Positions 7,600-17,255 of a stretch of DNA of 47,889 nt are shown here, piece after piece. Below the pieces are notes generated by a model, which searched no databases, was not told the DNA's origin, and saw only the letters and a program-made list of their open reading frames with translations. The translations under genes were made by a program, and so were the position numbers. The DNA is from Puniceicoccales bacterium (GTDB taxonomy: Bacteria; Verrucomicrobiota; Verrucomicrobiia; Opitutales; UBA953): NCBI GenBank assembly GCA_031285745.1, contig JAITVQ010000286.1:1-47889 (forward strand). Direction: 5' to 3'. Position 1 is the stretch's first letter, and every line of letters begins with the position of its first letter.

Positions 7600-8744
7600 T
7601 CGGATTTTGGGGCAGTCCAAAGCACCGCTTCATAATGGGGAGGCTTAGTGACAATATATTTGGAAGAAAGGCGAAGTTTTCGCCTGAGTTTATTCCATGC
7701 CTTAAGCCACCAGGGATCATCGTATCTAGCGTGTCCCACAATCTGCCCGGCATTGTTGATGTCCCGTGCATGGCTATGATCGGCCCCTGCTGTCCCCAAG
7801 TCGACCATGCCAGTTTCTTTGCTCCAAAAGAAAGCATGGGTACTTCCATTTTTGAGAGTCGAACTGCCGACCACCTGATTTGAGTCATTAATCGCCCTGG
7901 CGCAACTATAGTCACCACCCAAGGTTCCCAAATCCATCATCCCGTCTTTCTCGGTCCAGATGAACGCATGCGTTTCTCCCTGCTTTGTCAGCGACTCCCC
8001 AACGATGCAGCCAGCGTCGTTGATACCCCAGGCTTTGCTACGTGTTCCGCCCAGAGTTTCCAGATCGGCCATGCCAGTTTTTTCCGTCCAGAAAGAGGCA
8101 TGCTCTTCCCCGGTTTTCGTATTCGCGAAACCAACAACTGTGCCATCGTTATTAATGCCAGTAGCCTCGCTATCATCCCCGCCCAAAGTACCCAAGCTCC
8201 GCATACCTCGCTCCTGCGTGTAAAGAAACGCCTGCCGGCCAAAGGGGGAATATTCCACATATCCGACCACATCGCCGCGATCATTGATTGCCCAGGCGAA
8301 GCTACTATCCCTGCCCATGGTCCCCAGCTTGGTTGTTTCACCTTTTTGATTCCGAATAAATGCCCGGGAAGAGGTTCTTTCTGCATTTATCGTCCACCCG
8401 ACGATCCACCCGAAATTATTAATGTCTACCGCATGATCGAGACCTGTCTCTTTCGCATTCATTCTTTGCATCCCACTCAATTCGGTCCACACAAAGGCCA
8501 CCGTTCGCCCATCCTTGAAAGAATGGGATCCAACCGCCGTGCCCTTGTCATTAATAGCGGATCCCAAACTGTATTGCCCGCCCAGAGTGCCCAGAACGAT
8601 ACCTTGTTTGGGTTGCATGGAGTATATAACGACAATCGCCAGCAGCGCAATAATCAGGCCGACAATGGGTATCAGCTTCCGGGACCGGGACGTCTTTGGA
8701 GAAGTTCCAGCCGGCGAAACAGGGCTTGGGGTAGCACCACTCAT
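7596..8744 (-). CDS. HAF-repeat membrane-anchored protein (paralog 1)
   Basis: I start at ATG 8744 (MSGATPSPVSPAGTSP), 382 residues; an upstream in-frame ATG at 8849 would add a segment overlapping trmB and not resembling the paralog. A Pro/Ser-rich cytoplasmic tail, one transmembrane helix (LIPIVGLIIALLAIVVIYSM), then about seven HAF repeats such as 'THAFIWTEKDGMMDLGTLGG' and 'GINNDGTVVG'. First gene of a two-gene minus-strand unit. The function is unknown; repeated HAF units suggest a surface or periplasmic structural role (inference). Confidence 0.85.
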   Translation of the reverse strand: MSGATPSPVSPAGTSPKTSRSRKLIPIVGLIIALLAIVVIYSMQPKQGIVLGTLGGQYSLGSAINDKGTAVGSHSFKDGRTVAFVWTELSGMQRMNAKETGLDHAVDINNFGWIVGWTINAERTSSRAFIRNQKGETTKLGTMGRDSSFAWAINDRGDVVGYVEYSPFGRQAFLYTQERGMRSLGTLGGDDSEATGINNDGTVVGFANTKTGEEHASFWTEKTGMADLETLGGTRSKAWGINDAGCIVGESLTKQGETHAFIWTEKDGMMDLGTLGGDYSCARAINDSNQVVGSSTLKNGSTHAFFWSKETGMVDLGTAGADHSHARDINNAGQIVGHARYDDPWWLKAWNKLRRKLRLSSKYIVTKPPHYEAVLWTAPKSE

Positions 8745-8902
8745 GTTTACAGGGTGAACAAACAGAACATGTTTAAAATCCAAGGCAATACTGACTGTAA
8801 ATGGCCTGAATGGGCAGAAGCTTATTCCCGGTCGCTTTTCTTTGCCCATTGCCGGTGGTTTTTGCTTTTAAAAACCCCTTTCACCCCTTTCCTGCACGGG
8901 CC

Positions 8903-9499
8903 ATGTCTGAATCTGCCCGTGCCATGATCGAAGCCAGCCGCGTCGCGCGTATCGCCGCGTTGCGCGAACGTCTGACGGAGCAGCTTAAGGGCACCAACCA
9001 AATCACGTTGGAAATTGGCTGCGGCCACGGACATTTTCTTGCCGCCTACGCCGAGGCCTTTCCCGAAAAGTACTGCATCGGGGTCGATTTGCTGACAAAA
9101 CGGATTGAACGCGGCAATCGCAAGCGTGACCGGGGAGAATTCACCAACCTTGACTTCATCAAGGCCGAGGCAACGGAGCTTTTGGAGGCAATTCCCCCTC
9201 ATATTCACCTTGCCGAGATATTTTTCCTGTTTCCCGACCCTTGGCCAAAAAAGCGCCATCACAAGAACCGCCTGATCCAGGCCGCCATGCTTGACCGGCT
9301 GGCCGCTTTATCCCTCCCGGGGCAAACCAGATTGCATTTTCGCACGGACGATGCCGATTATTTTGCGTGGTCGATGAACTTGGTAAGCAAAAATCCCGCC
9401 TGGAAGCTCTTGCCGGAAGCCCCCTGGCCCTTTGAGCAGGAGACTTTTTTCTCCAAAATCCTGCCTGTCTATCAATCACTCATCGCACAACGGCAATAA
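8903..9499 (+). CDS. trmB: tRNA (guanine-N7)-methyltransferase
   Basis: 198 residues from ATG 8903; longer frames run upstream without family similarity. SAM-binding motif I is 'LEIGCGHGHFLAAYAE' (about 36-51), motif II 'CIGVDLLTKRI', and the TrmB signature 'FPDPWPKKRHHKNR' lies at 110-123. The enzyme methylates G46 in the variable loop of tRNAs. The frame ends 70 bases before pyk, and the two may share a transcript. Confidence 0.93.
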   Translation: MSESARAMIEASRVARIAALRERLTEQLKGTNQITLEIGCGHGHFLAAYAEAFPEKYCIGVDLLTKRIERGNRKRDRGEFTNLDFIKAEATELLEAIPPHIHLAEIFFLFPDPWPKKRHHKNRLIQAAMLDRLAALSLPGQTRLHFRTDDADYFAWSMNLVSKNPAWKLLPEAPWPFEQETFFSKILPVYQSLIAQRQ

Positions 9500-9569
9500 A
9501 TGCTGCTTATTATTTCTTTTTTCCGCTTCACACTGGAAACTCTCTTTTCCATTCTAGGAAATCTCTCTC

Positions 9570-11033
9570 ATGCGAACATCGTATCGACATACTAAAATCA
9601 CTTTCACGCTGGGGCCGGCGACTTGCGAACCGGCCATGTTGGAGGAAGTCATCCGCAGCGGAGCCGACGTTTGCCGCCTGAACATGGCTCATGCCGACCA
9701 CGATTGGGTACGCACAATGGTAGCCCGGGTACGGGCCGCCGGCGCCAAGGTGGGCCGCGATATTCCGATCATGATGGACGTGAAAGGTCCCGAAATCCGC
9801 ACGGGAGCCCGAACCGAGCCTCTCGAGCTAAAGACCGGCGACGTGGTGGACATGATTGTCGATCCGGATGCGCCCGCCAGCGAGGGCATTCCCGCCATCC
9901 CGGTAAATTACCCGCTGCTCGTCCGCGACGTTCCCGAAGGCGGCCTGGTCTTGGTGGACAACGGCCTGATCCAGTTGCGCGTTACGGAAAAAACCAAGGA
10001 ACGGCTTCGTTGTCGTGTGGAGCAACCCGGGCGCCTGGGGAGCCGCCGCCACGTCAATCTCCCGGGTATTCACGTCGAGTTGCCGTCACTGACAGAGAAG
10101 GACCGCAATGACGTCCGCTGTGGCGTGGAATGCGGAATCGACTTTTTCGCGCTATCCTTTGTCCGGAGCAGTTCCGATATCGATACGCTCCGTTCTTTTC
10201 TCAGCGAGCTTGGCTCACGCGCCCGCATCATCGCCAAGATCGAAGACCAGTCCGCCATCAATAACCTGATGGATATCATCGATGCCGCTGATGCGTTGAT
10301 GGTGGCCCGCGGTGACCTCGGCATCGAAGTGCCATATGAGTCTCTGCCGCTTATCCAGAAAAATGCCATCAAGCTGGCCATGACGGCGTGGAAGCCCGTC
10401 ATTGTCGCCACCCACATGCTGGAGTCGATGATTGAAAACCCCGTACCCACCCGCGCAGAAGTGACCGATGTGTCCAATGCCGTGTTGGAATTGACGGACA
10501 GCATCATGCTTTCGGGAGAAACCACCACGGGCAAACATCCGCTGAAGTGTATCGAGGTGATGACACGCATCGCCAAGAAAATGGAAGGCTCCCTGCCGGT
10601 AGGTTTCATCGGACATGCGCGCGCCAAACTGGATGCCAATCGCGGTGCGATGGCGCACACGGTTTTTGACGTGGCGAAAATCCAGATTCTGCATGCCGCC
10701 GCAAATCTGGCGCTGACCCTCGACAACGCTGCGGTGATAGTCTTTACCCGCAACGGTGACTTGCCCCGGGTGCTGGCCTCGTCACGTCCCCATGGGGCTC
10801 CGGTGTTCGCTTTCACGGAAGACCCGGTCATCTTGCGCCGCATGCGCCTGTCCTGGGGAGTAATCCCGTTCCTGCTGCCCTTCCAGGAAAAACAGGTTGA
10901 TACCATCCACGCTGCCATTGAATGCCTGAAGAAAGAAGGCTGGGCTGGATACGGTGATCATCTCGTGATCATGACCAACGCCATCCTCGACGGTCAGATC
11001 ATCGATAGCGTCCATCTCCACCGCGTGGAATAA
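9570..11033 (+). CDS. pyk: Pyruvate kinase
   Basis: 487 residues, near the family's usual length. 'TKITFTLGPAT' opens the barrel; 'RLNMAHADHDW' replaces the usual RLNFSHG; 'MMDVKGPEIRTG' follows; 'IIAKIEDQSAINNL' replaces AKIENxEG at the catalytic lysine/metal region; 'MVARGDLGIEVP', 'ATHMLESMIENPVPTRAEV' and 'TDSIMLSGETTTGKHP' are standard except for His in place of Gln in ATQ. The C-terminal alpha/beta domain is present ('VIVFTRNGDLPRVLASSRP'). It transfers phosphate from PEP to ADP in glycolysis. Slightly divergent but catalytic positions look intact. A strong terminator follows. Confidence 0.93.
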   Translation: MRTSYRHTKITFTLGPATCEPAMLEEVIRSGADVCRLNMAHADHDWVRTMVARVRAAGAKVGRDIPIMMDVKGPEIRTGARTEPLELKTGDVVDMIVDPDAPASEGIPAIPVNYPLLVRDVPEGGLVLVDNGLIQLRVTEKTKERLRCRVEQPGRLGSRRHVNLPGIHVELPSLTEKDRNDVRCGVECGIDFFALSFVRSSSDIDTLRSFLSELGSRARIIAKIEDQSAINNLMDIIDAADALMVARGDLGIEVPYESLPLIQKNAIKLAMTAWKPVIVATHMLESMIENPVPTRAEVTDVSNAVLELTDSIMLSGETTTGKHPLKCIEVMTRIAKKMEGSLPVGFIGHARAKLDANRGAMAHTVFDVAKIQILHAAANLALTLDNAAVIVFTRNGDLPRVLASSRPHGAPVFAFTEDPVILRRMRLSWGVIPFLLPFQEKQVDTIHAAIECLKKEGWAGYGDHLVIMTNAILDGQIIDSVHLHRVE

Positions 11034-11048
11034 GAAGCTGTTTTTTTT

Positions 11049-11080
11049 AAAAGGCGCTGAGTTACTTCAGCGCCTTTTTT
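11049..11080. terminator. Bidirectional intrinsic terminator
   Basis: GGCGCTGA at 11053-11060 and TCAGCGCC at 11067-11074 form a perfect stem with A-rich and T-rich flanks. It ends pyk on the plus strand and the paralog array on the minus strand. Confidence 0.9.
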
Positions 11081-11085
11081 GTGGA

Positions 11086-12651
11086 CTACTTTTTGGTTTT
11101 ATCTTCCGGCGATTCCAATACCGAACGGCGCATTTCGTCAGAGGGCAATATATGGAATTCGAAAGGCATGGCCTCTGCATAACCTAATTGCATCGATTGC
11201 GGCCCATCCGTCGCTTTCCAGTCGAGCGGCATTACACTCCATCGGCCACTTGAGAAATTTTCTTCATGAAAATTCCATTTTAAGGTCGGGTTGACAACCC
11301 ACAGGACACTGTGTTCGGGATTTTCCGGAACTGCCCGAAGCAACAAGGCGGGCTTGTCTGTCAGCAAAATCATATAAGGAGTGGTTTTTCCAAAAATCAT
11401 CTGATCCCAGTAAAATGATTTTCCTTTTTCCCCACCCCAATAACTACCAGAATAGAAACTCTTGGTGTAGTTAGGTCGTTTAGAACTAGCTTGTCCGTAA
11501 ATTTCCCTTAGTCGCTCAAAACCTTTCACATCTTCTACAGTAATATTATCCGCGTCTAACATATAAGCACCTGGGCCCACCAAATACCCTGTCTGAATAT
11601 ACTTTTTTGCCCCGTCAGGCAGAATAATCGGAGAGGATTCCCCAGTGGAAGGAAGGTGTAATTTTTCCAGTAAAACACGGGCTTCAGCGTTAATCGTTTT
11701 CAAGTAACTAAACCGTGCGATTCCTTTAAATAACCATTCGGCAGCCTGCCCACAAACAGACCCTCCAGCGCCTCCTTGCGAATCCTCCAGGGAATATTTC
11801 ATTATTGTGTAATCCTTGTCTACGCAAACGCCCTCCCGTTCGAAATGAAATTTTGGAATCCAAGGAAAATAATATTCATCGTTTCTCCTGACCAGCCCAT
11901 CAAGAACCATTGAAACGCCCTGCAAAGGCTGACGAATAGGAAGCGAGGCAGCCGATGAAGCGGCAGGAGACCGTTTTTGAGGACTGGGATTTTTCAGAAA
12001 AAAAGTAACTGGCTGAGTCTCCCCTGGGAAATTAATGACGAGCTTTTGCTTCTTGGCACTGTTGTTAAAGCCCTCGAAAGAAATGCTGTGAGCCACCTCC
12101 ACGGTTGATCCATCACGCCAATAATGGGTAATTAAATTTCCGCTTGAATATACACATCCATCTTCATCAACAAGACAGGCTTGCTTACGGGTAATGGCAT
12201 ATCCACCCGAACCACCCAAACCACTTCCGTTTTGGCCAAGTATGTCTTCTGTCATTTCCGGACAGAATCCTCGTTTTGGATTGGAGAGTGTATACCAAAT
12301 GCAAAAATTTTCTTTTCCTTCGGACATTACCTTAAAATCCCCCATGCCATTGGGCGGGTTTACTTGCAAGGTTTCAAAAATAAATTGACCCCACTTTTCT
12401 TTATGTATCCAGATTTTCATTCGCTGCAAAATATTTTTGAAATCATAAGTCGGGTCTTTGGCTACCTCCACTTTTACGATTTTGACAATGGTGCCATCGG
12501 ACAATGTGGCTCGCAGTTTATTCTCCTGGATGATCGCAACCAGAGCCAACGTCAGCAACACTGCTAGAACGAAGGCGATGCCCGCTAATCTACGCTTGGG
12601 TGAGGGTTTCGTTGAGGTGCGATCTGTAGTCTTCTCAGGCTGGAGTTCCAT
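11086..12651 (-). CDS. Membrane-anchored protein of unknown family, paralog A
   Basis: 521 residues; last gene of a four-copy minus-strand array. N-terminal Lys/Thr/Ser-rich tail (1-24), one transmembrane helix (about 25-45, LAGIAFVLAVLLTLALVAII), then about 475 extracytoplasmic residues. Shared landmarks: 'LSDGTIVKIVKVEVAKDPTYD', 'WYTLSNPKRGF', 'LVDEDGCVYSSGN', 'FEGFNNSAKKQKLVINFPGE', 'FFLKNPSP', 'DSQGGAGGSVCGQAAEW', 'LVGPGAYMLDADNI', 'LLTDKPALLLRAVPEN' and 'QLGYAEAMPFEFHILP'. The DGC and VC cysteines are conserved and could form a disulfide. The 'DxDGC...F.GFN...K.L.I.FPG...F.L.NP' stretch looks like a beta-sandwich. I do not recognise the family. Confidence 0.8.
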   Translation of the reverse strand: MELQPEKTTDRTSTKPSPKRRLAGIAFVLAVLLTLALVAIIQENKLRATLSDGTIVKIVKVEVAKDPTYDFKNILQRMKIWIHKEKWGQFIFETLQVNPPNGMGDFKVMSEGKENFCIWYTLSNPKRGFCPEMTEDILGQNGSGLGGSGGYAITRKQACLVDEDGCVYSSGNLITHYWRDGSTVEVAHSISFEGFNNSAKKQKLVINFPGETQPVTFFLKNPSPQKRSPAASSAASLPIRQPLQGVSMVLDGLVRRNDEYYFPWIPKFHFEREGVCVDKDYTIMKYSLEDSQGGAGGSVCGQAAEWLFKGIARFSYLKTINAEARVLLEKLHLPSTGESSPIILPDGAKKYIQTGYLVGPGAYMLDADNITVEDVKGFERLREIYGQASSKRPNYTKSFYSGSYWGGEKGKSFYWDQMIFGKTTPYMILLTDKPALLLRAVPENPEHSVLWVVNPTLKWNFHEENFSSGRWSVMPLDWKATDGPQSMQLGYAEAMPFEFHILPSDEMRRSVLESPEDKTKK

Positions 12652-12660
12652 TTTTCGGCG

Positions 12661-14229
12661 CTATTGATTGGGCTTGGTCTTGGGAGATACTAATAGGGCC
12701 TGGCGCATTTCGTCCGTCGGCAGGATGTGAAACTCAAACGGGATGGCTTCCGCATAGCCTATTTTTATCGATTGTGGGCCATCCGTTTCTTTCCAGTCGA
12801 GCGGTATCACGTCCCATTTATTATCGGAGAAATCGCCTCGCATGGAATTCCATTTGGCTGATGCGCCTGAGATCAATAAAATGGCATGCTCGGTATTTTC
12901 CGGTGCAGCACGGAATAACAAGGTGGGTTTATCCGTTAATAAGAGTAACTTGGACGTGGTTTTTCCAAAGATCTCTTGCTCCCAATAAAAGGATTTTTGA
13001 TCCCGCATTCTTCTTCCATATTGTCCGGAATATAGACTTGAGACTGTCCTGACATTTCGTGGGTGAGGGATTTTTGCGAAAATACTCTTTTGTTTTTCCA
13101 GTTCATCAACACCTCCGACAGACACAATCTCGGTGGAATCCAATACATAGGTACCAGCTCCCACCAAGTAGGCTCTGAGCACAAATTTTTTCGCATCAAC
13201 CGTGAGGTCGATGGGGCGCCATTCTTGCGGCTGTGGCCAAACAAGATTTTCCAATTGAATTCGTTTGCGCGACTCAATCACGTCCACTCGGGCCTTTCGG
13301 GCAACTCCCTTGAGTATCCATTCACCAGCCCTGGCACAGACATCGTCTTTGTCTCCTCCTTGGGAATCACTCAGCGTATATTCCACCGTCGTGTAATCCT
13401 TATCCGCATTAGCATTGTTACGTTCAAAATGAATTTCTGGCTTCCATGGATTATACGCGTTTTTTGTTTTGGTCAGTTTGCTGAGGAGAATGGAGGCATC
13501 GCCCAAGGATTGCTTTATGGGGATTGATGAAGCCATTGCTGACGCAGGGACCCATTTTCGCGGACTGGGATTTTTCAAAATGAAGATAACAGGTTGTTTT
13601 TCTCCAGGAAAATTAATGACAAGTTTTTGTTTTTCAGAGGCATTATTAAAGCCCTCAAATGAAAAACCATGGATACGTTGTATGGTTTCCCCAAATTTCT
13701 GGTATTCTGCGGTCATCCACCCTTTTGAAGACGAGCATCCATCTTCGTCGACAAGGGCTACCTCTGCCGAGGAAAAACTCCGCATGGATGAGCCACTGGT
13801 CCCTCTTTCGACCAAATCATCATCCGCCATATCAGAAAAGAATCCGCATCGGGGATCACTAAGTGAATACCACACATGAAATATTTCATTTTTATCTCTA
13901 CCACGAACAGTAAAAACTCCAGCGTCACTGGGTAGATCTATTTTTATCACTTTAAGAATAGATCGCTCCCATCCTCGCGCTTGGAGCCATCCGCCCATCC
14001 GTTGCAAAAAATTGCGCGAATCGTATCTTGGTTCTTTGGATACTTCTACTTTTTCGATTTTAACAATGGTGCCATCGGATAACGTGGCTTGCAGTTTGTT
14101 TTCCTGCACACTCCCAACCAGAATGAGCACCAGCAACACCGCTAGAACGAGGGCGAAGCCCGCGAACTTACGTTTGACCGATGGTTTCGTTGAGGTGCGG
14201 GCTGTGGTTTTCTCAGGGTGCGGTTCCAT
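12661..14229 (-). CDS. Membrane-anchored protein of unknown family, paralog B
   Basis: 522 residues, closest to paralog A: the N-termini match almost word for word (MEPHPEKTTARTSTKPS against MELQPEKTTDRTSTKPS). Transmembrane helix at about 25-45. It keeps every array landmark: 'LSDGTIVKIEKVEV', 'WYSLSDPRCGFF', 'LVDEDGCSSSKG', 'LVINFPGEKQPVIFILKNPSP', 'DSQGGDKDDVCARAGEWILKG', 'YLVGAGTYVLDS', 'LLTDKPTLLFRAAPEN', 'IKIGYAEAIPFEFHILPTDE'. Separated from A by 9 bases, so co-transcribed. Recent tandem duplication of A/B is likely from their similarity. Confidence 0.8.
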   Translation of the reverse strand: MEPHPEKTTARTSTKPSVKRKFAGFALVLAVLLVLILVGSVQENKLQATLSDGTIVKIEKVEVSKEPRYDSRNFLQRMGGWLQARGWERSILKVIKIDLPSDAGVFTVRGRDKNEIFHVWYSLSDPRCGFFSDMADDDLVERGTSGSSMRSFSSAEVALVDEDGCSSSKGWMTAEYQKFGETIQRIHGFSFEGFNNASEKQKLVINFPGEKQPVIFILKNPSPRKWVPASAMASSIPIKQSLGDASILLSKLTKTKNAYNPWKPEIHFERNNANADKDYTTVEYTLSDSQGGDKDDVCARAGEWILKGVARKARVDVIESRKRIQLENLVWPQPQEWRPIDLTVDAKKFVLRAYLVGAGTYVLDSTEIVSVGGVDELEKQKSIFAKIPHPRNVRTVSSLYSGQYGRRMRDQKSFYWEQEIFGKTTSKLLLLTDKPTLLFRAAPENTEHAILLISGASAKWNSMRGDFSDNKWDVIPLDWKETDGPQSIKIGYAEAIPFEFHILPTDEMRQALLVSPKTKPNQ

Positions 14230-14238
14230 TTTTCGAAG

Positions 14239-15562
14239 TCATTCCTTGGATTTGGTTTCAGGGGATACTAATAGAGGTTGGCGCATTTCTTCCGTCGGCA
14301 GGATATGAAACTCAAACGGGATGGCCTCCGCATAGCCTATTTTTATTGATTGCGGACCATCCGACTCTTTCCAATCCAGTGGCACCACATTCCACTTATC
14401 GGTTGAAAAATCTTTTTCGACCAAGTTCCATTTCAAGGTCGGATTGGAAACCAGCAAAGCACTGGATTCGGTATTCTTCAGCGCAGATCGTAGTACAAGC
14501 GCAGGTTTATCCGTCAACAAAAGCAACCGGGGTATCGTCTCCCCGAATATTCTTTGCTCCCAGTAAAAGGACTTTTTTTTCTCCTCATCCCAGTAGCTAT
14601 TGGAATAAAAAATACGGGAGGAATTCACCCCTGATGGCCGCGACATTTTTTGAAAAACGTCTTTCTGGTTTTCCAAATCATTGATTCCTCCAGCTGAGAT
14701 GACATCGTTTTCATCAAGCACATAAGTCCCAGCTCCGACCAAATACGCTTTCGTAATATATTTCCGGGTTTCACCGGGGATATCAACTGGACGATATTCC
14801 TGCGGTTGGGGAAAAAGCGAGTTTTCCAATGGAATACATTTTTCGGAATCAAGAATCTCTTGTTTTTTGGCCCGCATCACCCCCTTGAGCACCCATTCCC
14901 TAGCATGAACACAAATTTGCCCCTGGCCTCCGTTCTGCGTGTCACCCAGGTCGGAATTTATCACCATATAATCCTTGTTCGCATCAACACCATTGCACTC
15001 AAAGTGAAGCGTGGAGGCATAATAAGTAAGGAAGCGGGTTTTATACAATTTAAGGTCGCTCAAAGTGATTGAGACATCCCCCAAGGATTGTTTCACAGGG
15101 ATTGGCGAAGCCAGAGGAGATAAGGGAGGCCTTGTCCCTGAGATTGCCAGATCCCCATCTGCTGGAGCTACGGTTGCCTGCAAGAACCCTATCAACCTCT
15201 TCTGGAAAAAATCCCTTTTTCGGATCGCTGAGTGTATACCATACGAAAAATACCGGATGATCTTGGTCAGACATTTCAAAAATGCCTGATTTTCGAGGTG
15301 GTTTTATTCCAAATACTTTTAAAATGGAGCGCCCCCATTTGTATTCATTGAGCCATTCTCCCGTTTTTTGCAAAGGACTACGCGGATCGTAACGCGGGGT
15401 CTTGGTTACTTCTACCTTTACGATTTTGACAATGGTACCATCAGGCAATGTGACCTGCATTTTGTCATCATACAAACTTCCCCAAATAACCAGTATGGCT
15501 AAAATCAATACTGCCACACCGATCCCTGCGAATTTGCGTTTGATGGCTTGTTTCATCGGCAT
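14239..15562 (-). pseudogene. Paralog C, broken by an internal deletion and frameshift
   Basis: The N-terminal part reads from ATG 15562 (MPMKQAIKRKFAGIG, transmembrane helix, 'LPDGTIVKIVKVEVTKTPRYD', 'WYTLSDPKKGFF') up to 'NLRDKASL' near 15120-15140, where intact paralogs continue 'LVDEDGC'. The C-terminal part resumes in another frame at 'SPLASPIPVKQSLGDVSITL' and runs to 14239 with all later landmarks. The locus is about 240 bp shorter than A, B or D, so roughly 80 codons holding the DEDGC and FPGE blocks are gone and the frame is shifted. Both halves are otherwise well kept, so the loss looks recent. A single base error plus real in-frame loss cannot be excluded. Confidence 0.8.
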
Positions 15563-15574
15563 GGCTAATGCAGG

Positions 15575-17125
15575 TTATTTTTCCGGTCCGGATGGCGAAA
15601 CTGAGCGACGCATTTCTTCCGTCGGCAAAATGCGAAACTCAAAGGGCATTGCCTCCGTATAGCCTATTTCCAACGATTGTGGGCCATCTGTTTCTTTCCA
15701 GTCAAGCGACACTATACTCCATTTGCCGGCAGAAAAATCTTTTTCAACCAAGTCCCATTTCAAGGCTGGATTGGAAACCAACAAGGCACTCTGTTCTTTA
15801 TTAGTAGGCTCAGACCTTAACAAGAGGGCAGGCTTATCCGTCAGTAAAAGCAATCGGGGTATTGTTGTATCGAGCACTTTTTGCTGCCAGAAAAATGACT
15901 TTCTTTTTTCCTCATCCCAGTAACTTTCAGAATAAATGCTCCCGGAATAATTCGTTCCGTCTACTTGCGGCATTTTCTCCAAAAGCTCTTTCTGTCTTTC
16001 CAGCGCATCCAACCCCCCGGTCGAGACAACATCGTTGGCAGCGTCAAAGACATAAGTTCCAGCTCCCACCAAATAGATCTTCGACACAAATTTTTTCGTC
16101 GCATCCGGTACATCAACCAGATGATATTTTTCCGGTTGGATAAATGGGAGATTCTGCAATTCAGCCCGGTTTTCCGGTTTTACTGCCACCGTGCGTTTGG
16201 CACAAAAGAACCCTTTCAAAATCCACTCACTGGCCTTTGCGCAAACTGCCCAACTATCCCCACCTTGCGAGTCGCTTAACTTATATTCAAACGCCATGTA
16301 ATCCTTGTCCGCATCCGCTTCTTTGTTTTTGAACCGGAATTTTGTTTCCCAATCATGGACTGCATCAAGACTGATGGTTTCCAGAGCGGTTTTTTTCTTT
16401 TTGAAAAATTTTTCCAAAACAATCGATACCTCACCCGAAGTTTGCTCAATGGGAAGAGATGATGCCATGGGTGATGCGGCCTGAGCTTTACGCGGACTGG
16501 GGTTTTCCAAAATAAAGGTGACCGGTTGTTTTTCCCCAGGAAATGTAACGCTGAGTTTTTGCCTTTTTGCAGTGCGATTAAACGCTGTGAACGAAAAAGC
16601 ATACATGGTTACTACGCTACTATCCTCGAATTTCAGAAGTTGGCCCCACATATCTCCCTCCGAGTATATGCAACCATCCTCATCTATAAGATGTGCTTCG
16701 CCTGGAGAAATGCCTGACATCGATGATAGCATTGCTGTGTCTCTTTCCGAACTGGCCTCTAGGAACATTGGAGAAAAAAACCCACGTTGAAGATTGCTGA
16801 CTGAATACCAGATATGGAATGCTTCCTGCTCCGTGTCTTCACCAACGAAATAGAGGCCATCATCAGTTAGAGTTATTCCCAATTTCCAGAGAATGGATTG
16901 GCCCCATTCCCTCTTATTCAGCCATTCATTCAGCCGATACATACGACCGCGTGTATCGTAAACCGGAGTCTTGGTTACCTCCACCTTTTCGATTTTAACG
17001 ATAGTGCCGTCCGATAATCGCGCCTGTAGTTTGCCGTCTGCTAGACTCTTGATTATCGCCAATATTCCAATGACCAACAGGGCAACACCGATCCATGCAA
17101 GTTTCCACTGGGTAGTTTTTTTCAT
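15575..17125 (-). CDS. Membrane-anchored protein of unknown family, paralog D
   Basis: 516 residues; first gene of the array and 12 bases from C. A short basic N-terminus (MKKTTQWK), one transmembrane helix (about 9-27), then the extracytoplasmic part with the shared landmarks 'LSDGTIVKIEKVEVTKTPVYD', 'WYSVSNLQRGFF', 'LIDEDGCIYSEGD', 'FPGEKQPVTFILENPSPRK', 'DSQGGDSWAVCAKASEWILKG', 'YLVGAGTYVFDA', 'LLTDKPALLLRSEP', 'LEIGYTEAMPFEFRILPTEEMRR'. It is the most divergent intact copy. It is divergent from cmk; the 162-bp gap between them holds a dyad that could act on either promoter. Confidence 0.8.
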   Translation of the reverse strand: MKKTTQWKLAWIGVALLVIGILAIIKSLADGKLQARLSDGTIVKIEKVEVTKTPVYDTRGRMYRLNEWLNKREWGQSILWKLGITLTDDGLYFVGEDTEQEAFHIWYSVSNLQRGFFSPMFLEASSERDTAMLSSMSGISPGEAHLIDEDGCIYSEGDMWGQLLKFEDSSVVTMYAFSFTAFNRTAKRQKLSVTFPGEKQPVTFILENPSPRKAQAASPMASSLPIEQTSGEVSIVLEKFFKKKKTALETISLDAVHDWETKFRFKNKEADADKDYMAFEYKLSDSQGGDSWAVCAKASEWILKGFFCAKRTVAVKPENRAELQNLPFIQPEKYHLVDVPDATKKFVSKIYLVGAGTYVFDAANDVVSTGGLDALERQKELLEKMPQVDGTNYSGSIYSESYWDEEKRKSFFWQQKVLDTTIPRLLLLTDKPALLLRSEPTNKEQSALLVSNPALKWDLVEKDFSAGKWSIVSLDWKETDGPQSLEIGYTEAMPFEFRILPTEEMRRSVSPSGPEK

Positions 17126-17255
17126 CGAGGTAGGAAGGTTGTATAAACCTTGAAGATTTTGCGCGTTCGTCGAGCAGCAAATACAATTCTAACGGTTTCA
17201 AAGCCTATGGATTACTACCCTATTTTTTGCATTATTGTCTCTCATTTCTTGCCTG

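Noticed and set aside
7968-8927. Plus-strand 319-residue frame
   Set aside because: Antisense of the HAF-repeat gene; repetitive composition mirrors the repeats.
10070-10918. Minus-strand 282-residue frame
   Set aside because: Antisense of pyk, a well-supported gene.
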